Source: an uncultured Alphaproteobacteria bacterium
GTDB taxonomy: Bacteria; Pseudomonadota; Alphaproteobacteria; RF32; CAG-239
Length of the DNA: 12,188 bases
Assembly (NCBI GenBank): GCA_900551585.1
Contig: URWU01000020.1
Span: 1-12,188 of the forward strand
Direction of reading: 5' to 3'
Shown here: positions 6,255-12,188 of the stretch, piece by piece
Layout of the letters: every line of letters begins with the position of its first letter
Numbering within the stretch: the first letter of the stretch is position 1
Translations under genes and position numbers: made by a program
Notes under the pieces: model-generated
Told to the model about the DNA's origin: nothing
What the model saw: only the letters and a program-made list of their open reading frames with translations
Databases searched by the model: none

Positions 6255-6674
6255 TTACACTTCTTCAAAAATCAGTCTTGCTTCTTCAAGCCAGATAACA
6301 CGGTCAATAACCCACTGGCTGATTTGTTCGATTTTTTCAAGTTCAATACCCATCGCCTGACCGACACGGCCGATAAGCATGACTTCGCTGTCGGAAAGTT
6401 CATCATCGGCATGAGCCAGAATGCACATTTCTTTAATCAGCTCCAAAGCGGCACGGCGGTTGTTAATAATTTTAACCGCTTCAACGACTTCGTCCTCATT
6501 CTTGATTTGCAGAATTTCTTCCACTCTTTTTTCCGGCACGCCGTAAATAACGGCTACCTGCTTAATGAAATCAACTTCTTCCGCGTCCAGTTTGCCGTCG
6601 GCATTAGCCAGACTGGCCAAAGCTTTCATAAAAGCAATCCGTTGTTCCTCATTAAGTTTTGATAAATATGCCAT
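6255..6674 (-). CDS. TerB-like (tellurite resistance TerB fold) protein
   Basis: A 139-residue all-helical cytoplasmic protein resembling the TerB/DjlA N-terminal fold. It contains the typical paired acidic motifs: ANADGKLDAEEVDFI at about 24-38 and AHADDELSDSEVMLI at about 87-101. These are known in the family to form a possible metal-binding site. No other ter genes are present, so tellurite resistance is not implied; TerB folds occur in many unrelated contexts. Two starts are plausible. ATG 6701 has GGAG ten bases upstream. ATG 6674 has GGAG six bases upstream and begins just before the conserved fold. I favour 6674 weakly. It is the first gene of the minus-strand run, under the promoter at 6741-6770, and sits directly upstream of the 419-residue unknown protein. 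Confidence 0.8.
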   Translation of the reverse strand: MAYLSKLNEEQRIAFMKALASLANADGKLDAEEVDFIKQVAVIYGVPEKRVEEILQIKNEDEVVEAVKIINNRRAALELIKEMCILAHADDELSDSEVMLIGRVGQAMGIELEKIEQISQWVIDRVIWLEEARLIFEEV

Positions 6675-6740
6675 ATTCAGCTCCATTCCTAAGTCTGTCA
6701 TTTTAAATGAACTCCGTAATAATTATTCTGTTCTGCTCAA

Positions 6741-6770
6741 ATCATAACCTGAAATATATGTTTATTTCAA
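6741..6770 (-). promoter_or_regulatory. Probable sigma70-type promoter for the minus-strand operon
   Basis: Read on the minus strand, TTGAAA (6770-6765) and TATGAT (6746-6741) are 18 bases apart, each matching consensus at five of six positions. It lies about 65 bases upstream of the TerB-like start. An inverted repeat (TGAAATA...TATTTCA, 6750-6769) covers most of its -35 box and spacer. Confidence 0.6.
6750..6769. repeat. Inverted repeat over the minus-strand promoter, possible operator
   Basis: TGAAATA (6750-6756) and TATTTCA (6763-6769) form 7-bp arms around a six-base spacer. The repeat overlaps the -35 box and spacer of the promoter for the TerB-like operon, a usual place for a repressor site. 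AT-rich dyads of this length also arise by chance. Confidence 0.4.
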
Positions 6771-6830
6771 CAAAAAAGCGACAAAAGATTAATAACCCTT
6801 CCGAAATTCTCCGCAGCCGCTAAATAATAT

Positions 6831-6859
6831 TTGAAATTAGCTCGTTTATAGCCTAAACT
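6831..6859 (+). promoter_or_regulatory. Probable sigma70-type promoter of the miaB-lnt operon
   Basis: TTGAAA (6831-6836, five of six) is followed after exactly 17 bases by TAAACT (6854-6859, four of six). Transcription would start near 6866, about 32 bases before the miaB start codon. It is divergent from the minus-strand promoter at 6741-6770. Confidence 0.5.
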
Positions 6860-6897
6860 GAGAGATTAAGAGAAGAGATAATTATTAGGACTGAAGA

Positions 6898-8235
6898 GTG
6901 ACTAAAAAACATTACTACATCAAAACTTTTGGCTGCCAGATGAATGTCTATGATTCCGAACGCATTGCCAATATCCTGGAGACCCTGGGTTTTTCTGCCG
7001 CAGCAACACCCAAAGCCGCGGATTTGATTATTTTTAACACCTGCCATATTCGCGAAAAAGCCGCTGAAAAAGTTTTTTCGGATTTAGGCCGCGCTTATAA
7101 TATTAAACTGGAACGCGAAGCCGAAGGTCTGGACACCATAATCGGCGTCATGGGCTGCGTGGTGCAGGCCGAAGATAATCAGATTGCCGTCCGTGCCCCG
7201 TTTGTTGATTTTGCAACCGGCCCGCTGACTTATCACCGTCTGCCGGAAATCCTTGCCCGTCTCGGCCGCAAAAAAGGCAAAACCCTGATAGATACCGAAT
7301 TTCCTGCCGAATCAAAATTCGACTTTCTGCCGCAGAACCATTCGACCGGCGGTTGTTCTTATCTGGCCATTCAGGAAGGCTGCAACAATTTCTGCACCTA
7401 CTGCGTCGTCCCTTATACCCGCGGTGTTGAATATTCCCGCCCCGTCAAAGATGTCGTTGCCGAAGCAAAACGCTTGGTTGAAGGCGGCACGCTGGAAATC
7501 AATCTTCTCGGCCAAAACGTTAATTCTTATCATGGCGAAGATATGTCCGGCAAAGAGCGCAATCTGGCTTTTCTGCTCGGTGAAATTGCCAAAATTGACG
7601 GTTTGAAAAGGATTCGCTACACCACATCTTATCCGGCTGATGTTGATGATGATTTGATTGCCTGCCACAAAGATTTGCAGACGCTGATGCCTTATCTGCA
7701 TTTACCGATTCAATCCGGTTCCGACAAGATTTTAAAAGCGATGAACCGCCGCCATAACTCGGCAGATTATCTGCGCATTGTCGACAAACTGCAAAACGCC
7801 AATCCCGATATCCGGATGTCTTCAGATTTTATTGTCGGTTTTCCCGGTGAAGAAGACGAAGATTTTCAGGCAACGCTGGATATTGTCAACCGCGTCAAAT
7901 TCATTCAGGCTTTTTCGTTCAAATACAGCCGCCGCGCCGGTACCCCCGCCGCCGTAATGAAAAACCAGGTTGAGGAAAAAATCAAAAAACAGCGCCTTGA
8001 AACGCTGCAAGACTTATTATTTTCCTATCAGTTAAAGTTTAATAAAGAAACTGTTGGTAAAATCATGCCTGTTCTCTTTGATATGAAAGGGCGCCACGCC
8101 GGACAGCTCATCGGCCGCACGCCTTATATGCAGAACCTGCACGCAGATTTGGGCAAAGAATATTTGAACAAGATTGTAAATATAAAAGTAACTGAAGCCA
8201 CCGCCAACTCGCTGAGTGGCATTATGGAAGGATAA
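6898..8235 (+). CDS. miaB: tRNA-2-methylthio-N6-dimethylallyladenosine synthase MiaB
   Basis: Radical SAM methylthiotransferase that adds the 2-methylthio group to i6A37 of tRNAs reading codons that begin with U. Its 445 residues show the three-part family layout. The N-terminal UPF0004 domain carries the auxiliary cluster cysteines C13 (TFGCQMN), C49 (NTCHIREKA) and C87 (MGCVVQ). The radical SAM domain has C162, C166 and C169 (GCNNFCTYCVVPYTRG), and a TRAM domain fills roughly the last 65 residues. All six cluster cysteines are present. The start is GTG 6898, with AGGA seven bases upstream, and it is the first gene of the plus-strand operon. The phoH start follows four bases after the stop. 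Confidence 0.97.
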   Translation: MTKKHYYIKTFGCQMNVYDSERIANILETLGFSAAATPKAADLIIFNTCHIREKAAEKVFSDLGRAYNIKLEREAEGLDTIIGVMGCVVQAEDNQIAVRAPFVDFATGPLTYHRLPEILARLGRKKGKTLIDTEFPAESKFDFLPQNHSTGGCSYLAIQEGCNNFCTYCVVPYTRGVEYSRPVKDVVAEAKRLVEGGTLEINLLGQNVNSYHGEDMSGKERNLAFLLGEIAKIDGLKRIRYTTSYPADVDDDLIACHKDLQTLMPYLHLPIQSGSDKILKAMNRRHNSADYLRIVDKLQNANPDIRMSSDFIVGFPGEEDEDFQATLDIVNRVKFIQAFSFKYSRRAGTPAAVMKNQVEEKIKKQRLETLQDLLFSYQLKFNKETVGKIMPVLFDMKGRHAGQLIGRTPYMQNLHADLGKEYLNKIVNIKVTEATANSLSGIMEG

Positions 8236-8239
8236 AGTC

Positions 8240-9205
8240 ATGGCTGATATTAGTTTTGAACTCTATAATAACCTCTTAATCCAACAGCTGGTCGGCGCTC
8301 AGGACAGCAACCTGCGTCTGATTGAAAAGATTTTAGGGGTGGAAATTTCCTCTTTCGGCAACCAGATTAACATCAAAGGCAATCAGGACGCCGTTGACCA
8401 GGCCAAAACCGCCATCGACGTTTTGTATCACAAAGTCAGCAAAGGCATTGATATCGGCGAGGAGGAAGTCAAGGCTGCCGTCCGCATGAGCAACGCCGGC
8501 GCCGAAATCATTGAAGAACAAAACCTCAATGATATTGTCTTAAAAACCAAAAAACGCCATATTTATCCGCGGTCGGCCACTCAGGCTCAATATATTCAGG
8601 AAATGATGAAAAATGAGCTTGTTTTCGGCTTGGGCCCTGCCGGTACCGGTAAAACTTATCTCGCCGTGGCTTTGGCTGTTTCAATGATGCTCGAAGGCAA
8701 AATTGATAAAATCATTTTATCGCGCCCGGCCGTTGAAGCCGGCGAAAACTTAGGTTTCCTGCCCGGTGACTTGAAAGAAAAAGTCGATCCTTACCTGCGC
8801 CCGTTGTATGACGCTTTATACGAAATGCTGCCGGCCGAACAGGTTGACAAGAAAATTGCCATCGGTGAAATCGAAATTGCCCCGCTGGCTTTCATGCGCG
8901 GCCGTACCTTGACCAATGCTTTTGTTATTTTGGATGAGGCACAGAACACCACACCGATGCAGATGAAAATGTTTTTAACCCGTCTGGGTGAAAATTCCCG
9001 CATGGTTGTCAACGGTGACCTGAGTCAGGTGGACCTGCCGCGCGGCGTCATTTCCGGCCTGCGCGATGCTCTTGACACCCTGAAAGAAACTCAGGGCATC
9101 AGCTCTGTCCGCTTCAGCGCCACCGACGTTGTCCGTCACGGCCTGGTTGCCAAAATCGTAAAGGCTTATGAAGAAAGGAGCCAAAAGCAGTACGGCGATG
9201 AATAA
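8240..9205 (+). CDS. phoH: PhoH-family ATPase (YbeZ type)
   Basis: Cytoplasmic P-loop ATPase of the PhoH/YbeZ family, which in other bacteria interacts with the neighbouring YbeY and is thought to act in RNA processing, possibly as a helicase. From ATG 8240 it has 321 residues: a KH-like N-terminal region (about 10-65), Walker A GPAGTGKT (132-139) and Walker B FVILDEAQ (228-235, D232 and E233). The stretch SRPAVEAGENLGFLPGDLKEKVDPYLRPLYDAL is typical of the family. The frame extends upstream to GTG 8216 inside miaB, but ATG 8240 has AAGGA seven bases upstream and starts just after the miaB stop. Its last eight bases overlap the preferred ybeY start (ATGAATAA). Confidence 0.95.
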   Translation: MADISFELYNNLLIQQLVGAQDSNLRLIEKILGVEISSFGNQINIKGNQDAVDQAKTAIDVLYHKVSKGIDIGEEEVKAAVRMSNAGAEIIEEQNLNDIVLKTKKRHIYPRSATQAQYIQEMMKNELVFGLGPAGTGKTYLAVALAVSMMLEGKIDKIILSRPAVEAGENLGFLPGDLKEKVDPYLRPLYDALYEMLPAEQVDKKIAIGEIEIAPLAFMRGRTLTNAFVILDEAQNTTPMQMKMFLTRLGENSRMVVNGDLSQVDLPRGVISGLRDALDTLKETQGISSVRFSATDVVRHGLVAKIVKAYEERSQKQYGDE

Positions 9206-9716
9206 ATTGGAATTAAATCTGACAATTGAAGAGCCGGGCTGGGAAACTGCCCTGCCCGATGTAGAGGCTTTGTCCCGCAAAGTCATGGATAAAGCTCTGG
9301 CTTACACCGCCGCGCATGAAGAGATTGATTTTTTGAACGGCACCAAACCGGTCAGCGTCAATCTGGCTTTGAGCAATGATGATGCCGTCCACAAGCTGAA
9401 TGCCGAATTCCGCAACATGGACAAGCCGACCAATGTGCTGTCTTTTGCCAATATTGACGATGACGATTTTGAAAACGAAATTGCCGCTTCTGACCTGATT
9501 GAGCTGGGCGATATTATCATCGCACTCGAAACCATGCAGCGCGAAGCCAACGAAAAAGGCATTTCCCTTCATGACCATTTCTGCCACCTGTTCACCCATG
9601 GGCTGCTCCATCTTTTGGGCTTTGACCATATTGAAGATGACGAGGCGGAATATATGGAAGATTTTGAAGTCGAGATTTTAAAAACCATGAATATTGCCAA
9701 TCCCTATCAGGAGTAG
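9198..9716 (+). CDS. ybeY: Endoribonuclease YbeY (16S rRNA maturation factor)
   Basis: Metal-dependent single-strand endoribonuclease needed for 16S rRNA 3' end maturation and ribosome quality control. The 172-residue protein has the zinc-binding signature HGLLHLLGFDH (H134, H138, H144) and the family motif FRNMDKPTNVLSF (71-83, with R72). The start is not certain. ATG 9198 overlaps the phoH end by eight bases and leaves the family core intact, but the nearest good Shine-Dalgarno (AAGGAG, 9175-9180) is 17 bases away. ATG 9168 gives ten more residues, with AAAGG only three bases upstream. Coupling to phoH translation would explain a weak site. The acidic loop around 86-93 (IDDDDFEN) is ordinary for the family. 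Confidence 0.93.
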   Translation: MNKLELNLTIEEPGWETALPDVEALSRKVMDKALAYTAAHEEIDFLNGTKPVSVNLALSNDDAVHKLNAEFRNMDKPTNVLSFANIDDDDFENEIAASDLIELGDIIIALETMQREANEKGISLHDHFCHLFTHGLLHLLGFDHIEDDEAEYMEDFEVEILKTMNIANPYQE

Positions 9717-9725
9717 GAACCCGCC

Positions 9726-10634
9726 ATGACTGACGACACCCACCACCCAAAAACCGGTTTTTTCAAAAGTATTTTCACCCGCAAATCCTGCGAGACCGTT
9801 CGCGAAACGATTGAAGATTTAATTGAAGAAGCCAACACTAACGGGGAAGAACAATTCAGCGAACACGAACAGCTGTTGTTAAACAACATTCTCTGTCTCA
9901 AAGACAAAAAATGCGGCCATGCCATGGTGCCGAGAGCCAACATTGTTGCTTTCCACAAATCAGGCTCCGTCGGTGAACTGGCAGAATTAATGGTTGCCAA
10001 AGGTCACTCCCGTATTCCGATTTATGACGAAAGCCTTGATGACATCATCGGCATAATCCATGTGATTGATTTGGTTAAAACCCTGCTGAAAGGCCAGAAG
10101 AATCAAAAAGTCGAAGAACTGGTCAACCGCGAGGTAAAATTTGTTTCTCCATCCATGCGTGTTCTGGACCTTTTGGGCGAAATGCAGATGAACAAAATCC
10201 ATATGGCAATGGTCATTGACGAATACGGCGGCATTGACGGCCTGGTTACCATTGAAGACCTGTTGGAAGAGATTGTCGGCGACATTGAAGACGAATATGA
10301 CTTTGATGATCACCCGGTTATCCTGATTCAGGAAAAGAACCTGATTATTGCCGATGCCCGCGCCGAGCTTGATGAAATCAAAAATATGTCCGGTCTTGAC
10401 TTATATGAAGGACTTGAGGCTGATGACGAGGAAGAAATCGACACTTTGGGCGGTTTGGTTTTCCACATTGCCCAGCGCATTCCGAACCGCGGCGAAGTAA
10501 TTGACGGCATGAACGGCATCAAATTCCGCATTCTTGATGTTGATCCGCGCCGCATTAAAAAAGTGATGATTGTTATTCCGGATTCCCTGCAGGCCGAAAA
10601 TGAACTTACCGACAACAATAACCCGCAAGCTTGA
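9726..10634 (+). CDS. ybeX: CorC/HlyC-family CBS-domain protein (YbeX type)
   Basis: Cytoplasmic CBS-pair protein of 302 residues, long annotated as hemolysin or magnesium/cobalt efflux protein CorC. In E. coli the ybeX gene is genetically tied to ribosome metabolism and magnesium handling, and the biochemical role is unsettled. The order is an N-terminal helical region, a first CBS motif around 66-120 (MVPRANIV...SRIPIYDESLDDIIGIIHVIDLV), and a second around 135-190 (DEYGGIDGLVTIEDLLEEIVGDIEDEYD, the CorC hallmark). A C-terminal transporter-associated domain follows at about 205-290. There is no membrane-spanning DUF21 domain, as is normal for YbeX. AGGA lies about seven bases before the ATG, nine bases after the ybeY stop. 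Its 3' end overlaps lnt by 35 bases. Confidence 0.94.
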   Translation: MTDDTHHPKTGFFKSIFTRKSCETVRETIEDLIEEANTNGEEQFSEHEQLLLNNILCLKDKKCGHAMVPRANIVAFHKSGSVGELAELMVAKGHSRIPIYDESLDDIIGIIHVIDLVKTLLKGQKNQKVEELVNREVKFVSPSMRVLDLLGEMQMNKIHMAMVIDEYGGIDGLVTIEDLLEEIVGDIEDEYDFDDHPVILIQEKNLIIADARAELDEIKNMSGLDLYEGLEADDEEEIDTLGGLVFHIAQRIPNRGEVIDGMNGIKFRILDVDPRRIKKVMIVIPDSLQAENELTDNNNPQA

Positions 10635-12144
10635 GGATTTTTGGCAGGCTAAAAAACGGCTGGCTTTCCTGCTCGGCATGCTTTCTGTTGAAGTTTTGCC
10701 GCCTTTTGACCAATTATGGATTGGTTTCTTCAGCTTTTCTGCCCTGCTTTTGCTGCTCAATTCAGCCATCGGCAGAAAAAATGCTTTTGCAATCGGCTAC
10801 TGGTTCGGCTTCGGCTATTTTGCCTGCAACATGGCTTGGATTGGCAACGCCCTGCTGATTGACGCTGTCCGTTTCGGCTGGTTATATCCGATAACACTCG
10901 CCGCCGCCGGAGCTTTCTTCGGTTTATTCGTTGCCTTTCCGGCATTATTGAGCTTTTACTTTAAAAATCTTTACGCCCGCTGGCTGAGTTTCAGCGCGCT
11001 CTGGGTCATCTTTGAATGGATTAGAAGCTTTATTTTCACAGGTTTTCCGTGGAATCTGCTAGGCTCGAGTCTTGCTTTCAGTGACACACTGCTGCAGGCC
11101 GCGGCTTTGATAGGTACTTACGGCTTATCCCTGCTGGTTTTGATGGCGCTCTCAGCTCCGGCTTTGCTCCTTTGTTATCGTAACAAAACCGCCGCTGCCG
11201 TTTCATTATCGGTGCTTGTTCTTACCGGCGCTTTTCTATACGGCTACGGCTCTTGGCGCTTAGGCTCTGCCGACAACAGCCCGTCGGATATCCGTGTCCG
11301 CATCGTACAGCCGGCTATTCCTCAGGCCATGAAATGGAATAAAGAAAAACTCGAAAACAACTTTGCCGAATATATCAAACTCTCGACAGCTCCGGGGCTG
11401 GATAAAATTGATTTTGTCATCTGGGGTGAAACCGCCACGCCTTTCCCGCTTGACTTTGAACCGCAGTATCTGGCACAGATAAAAGAAGCCGTCCCGGAAA
11501 AAGGCTACCTGATTACCGGTTTGGTCCGTTATCAAATTTCCAAAGGCGATTTCAGACCGCTTAACTCAATGTTTGTCCTCAATCATGAGGGACGGATTCT
11601 TGCCTCTTATGATAAATCGCATTTGGTGCCTTTCGGCGAATATATCCCGCTGCGCCGATACCTCCCGGGCTGGATACGCCCTGTCACCAACACGATTGCC
11701 GACTTTCTGCCCGGCAGCGGCCCGTCGGTCATCAAACTGAATGACAAACCCGGCTTCGGCACTTTAATCTGCTATGAGGTTATTTTCCCGCATCAGATTA
11801 TCAATCCTGAAAATCGTCCCGACTGGCTTATCAACCTGACCAACGACGGCTGGTACGGCCAATCTCAGGGGCCTTATCAACATTTGGTTACCACACGTCT
11901 GCGCGCCGTAGAAGAAGGCCGCACGCTGGTTCGTGCCGCCAACACCGGAATCAGCGCCGTCATTACGCCTTACGGACAGATAAAATCTTCTCTCGGACTG
12001 GATGTAAAGGGGTATATTGACGTAGATTTACCCAAACAGTTGTATATATCAACAGCTTACGGCACCCTCGGCAACCTTATTCCGCTTATATTATGCTTAA
12101 TTAATATTGTTTTAGCGTTTCTTATCCGCTTGCCTTTTCAGTAA
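10600..12144 (+). CDS. lnt: Apolipoprotein N-acyltransferase Lnt
   Basis: Inner-membrane enzyme that adds the third acyl chain to the N-terminal cysteine of lipoproteins, the last step of lipoprotein maturation in Gram-negative bacteria. The 514 residues divide into a polytopic N-terminal half (membrane segments within about 20-215) and a nitrilase-like catalytic domain (about 230-480). A final membrane helix sits near 490-510. The catalytic triad is visible: E277 in IWGETATPFP, K339 in YDKSHLVPFGEY and C391 in LICYEVIFP. TNDGWYG and RLRAVEEGRTLVRAANTGIS are also typical. ATG 10600, with AGG six bases upstream, is preferred over the upstream TTG 10570. The start overlaps corC by 35 bases, implying coupled translation. 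It is the last gene of the operon in view. Confidence 0.96.
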   Translation: MNLPTTITRKLEDFWQAKKRLAFLLGMLSVEVLPPFDQLWIGFFSFSALLLLLNSAIGRKNAFAIGYWFGFGYFACNMAWIGNALLIDAVRFGWLYPITLAAAGAFFGLFVAFPALLSFYFKNLYARWLSFSALWVIFEWIRSFIFTGFPWNLLGSSLAFSDTLLQAAALIGTYGLSLLVLMALSAPALLLCYRNKTAAAVSLSVLVLTGAFLYGYGSWRLGSADNSPSDIRVRIVQPAIPQAMKWNKEKLENNFAEYIKLSTAPGLDKIDFVIWGETATPFPLDFEPQYLAQIKEAVPEKGYLITGLVRYQISKGDFRPLNSMFVLNHEGRILASYDKSHLVPFGEYIPLRRYLPGWIRPVTNTIADFLPGSGPSVIKLNDKPGFGTLICYEVIFPHQIINPENRPDWLINLTNDGWYGQSQGPYQHLVTTRLRAVEEGRTLVRAANTGISAVITPYGQIKSSLGLDVKGYIDVDLPKQLYISTAYGTLGNLIPLILCLINIVLAFLIRLPFQ

Positions 12145-12148
12145 AACT

Positions 12149-12177
12149 TTGATATTTATGGTATAAAGTATTATATT
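12149..12177 (+). promoter_or_regulatory. Promoter-like sequence leading out of the window
   Basis: TTGATA (12149-12154) and TATATT (12172-12177) each match consensus at five of six positions and are exactly 17 bases apart. They lie four bases after the lnt stop. Transcription would begin near 12184 and serve a gene beyond the window end. No terminator for lnt is visible before it. Confidence 0.5.
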
Positions 12178-12188
12178 AGCAATACAAT

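Noticed and set aside
6255..6674. Tellurite resistance or Ter-type stress/defence island
   Set aside because: Only a TerB-like fold is present. There is no TerC, TerD or other ter-associated gene, and the neighbours are housekeeping genes.
9213..9629. A 138-codon minus-strand frame antisense to ybeY
   Set aside because: It lies entirely within the conserved ybeY gene and shows no family features.
9726..10634. Hemolysin (toxin) function for the CBS-domain protein
   Set aside because: The hemolysin label is historical. The domain layout and the miaB-phoH-ybeY-lnt context fit YbeX/CorC.

Overview
The window reads as a piece of a moderately AT-rich alphaproteobacterial chromosome, most likely one end of a contig from a draft or metagenome assembly. 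The assignment rests on two things. The translation initiation factor IF-1 has the alphaproteobacterial form (C-terminal half ending in EMTPYDLTKGRITF). The gene order miaB-phoH-ybeY-corC-lnt, and the cluster yggT-DUF167-folD, are arrangements I know from Alphaproteobacteria. I cannot name a genus. The first 37 bases are not genomic: they match the Nextera read-1 transposase adapter, so the real sequence begins at about base 38.

Layout. (1) 62-2021, plus strand: a membrane histidine kinase with a cysteine-rich PAS-like domain, then infA with its own promoter, closed by a strong hairpin terminator that also serves the convergent genes. (2) 6674 down to 2063, minus strand: a run of seven closely spaced genes read from a promoter at 6741-6770. 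In order they are a TerB-like protein, an unrecognised 419-residue charged helical protein, YggT, a DUF167 protein, FolD, a two-domain response regulator and a YqaA-type DedA membrane protein. (3) 6898-12144, plus strand, divergent from the previous block: miaB, phoH, ybeY, corC/ybeX and lnt, tightly packed with gaps of a few bases or short overlaps and preceded by a clear sigma70-like promoter. A further promoter-like sequence after lnt points out of the window.

How they work together. The right-hand operon is the familiar tRNA modification (MiaB), rRNA maturation (YbeY with the PhoH-type ATPase), CBS-domain CorC and apolipoprotein N-acyltransferase cluster. The minus-strand operon mixes one-carbon metabolism (FolD), small membrane proteins (YggT, DedA/YqaA), a response regulator without a DNA-binding output domain, and two proteins of unknown role. 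The histidine kinase and the response regulator are the only two-component parts here and may be partners, although they lie on opposite strands about 1 kb apart.

Most of the window is ordinary housekeeping sequence. The parts worth a second look are the adapter and the false N-terminus it creates, the TerB-like/419-residue protein pair, the cysteine-rich PAS of the kinase, the receiver-only regulator with an unexplained C-terminal half, and a perfect 11-bp hairpin inside the DUF167 gene. I found no transposons, tRNA or rRNA genes, CRISPR arrays or recognisable defence systems.
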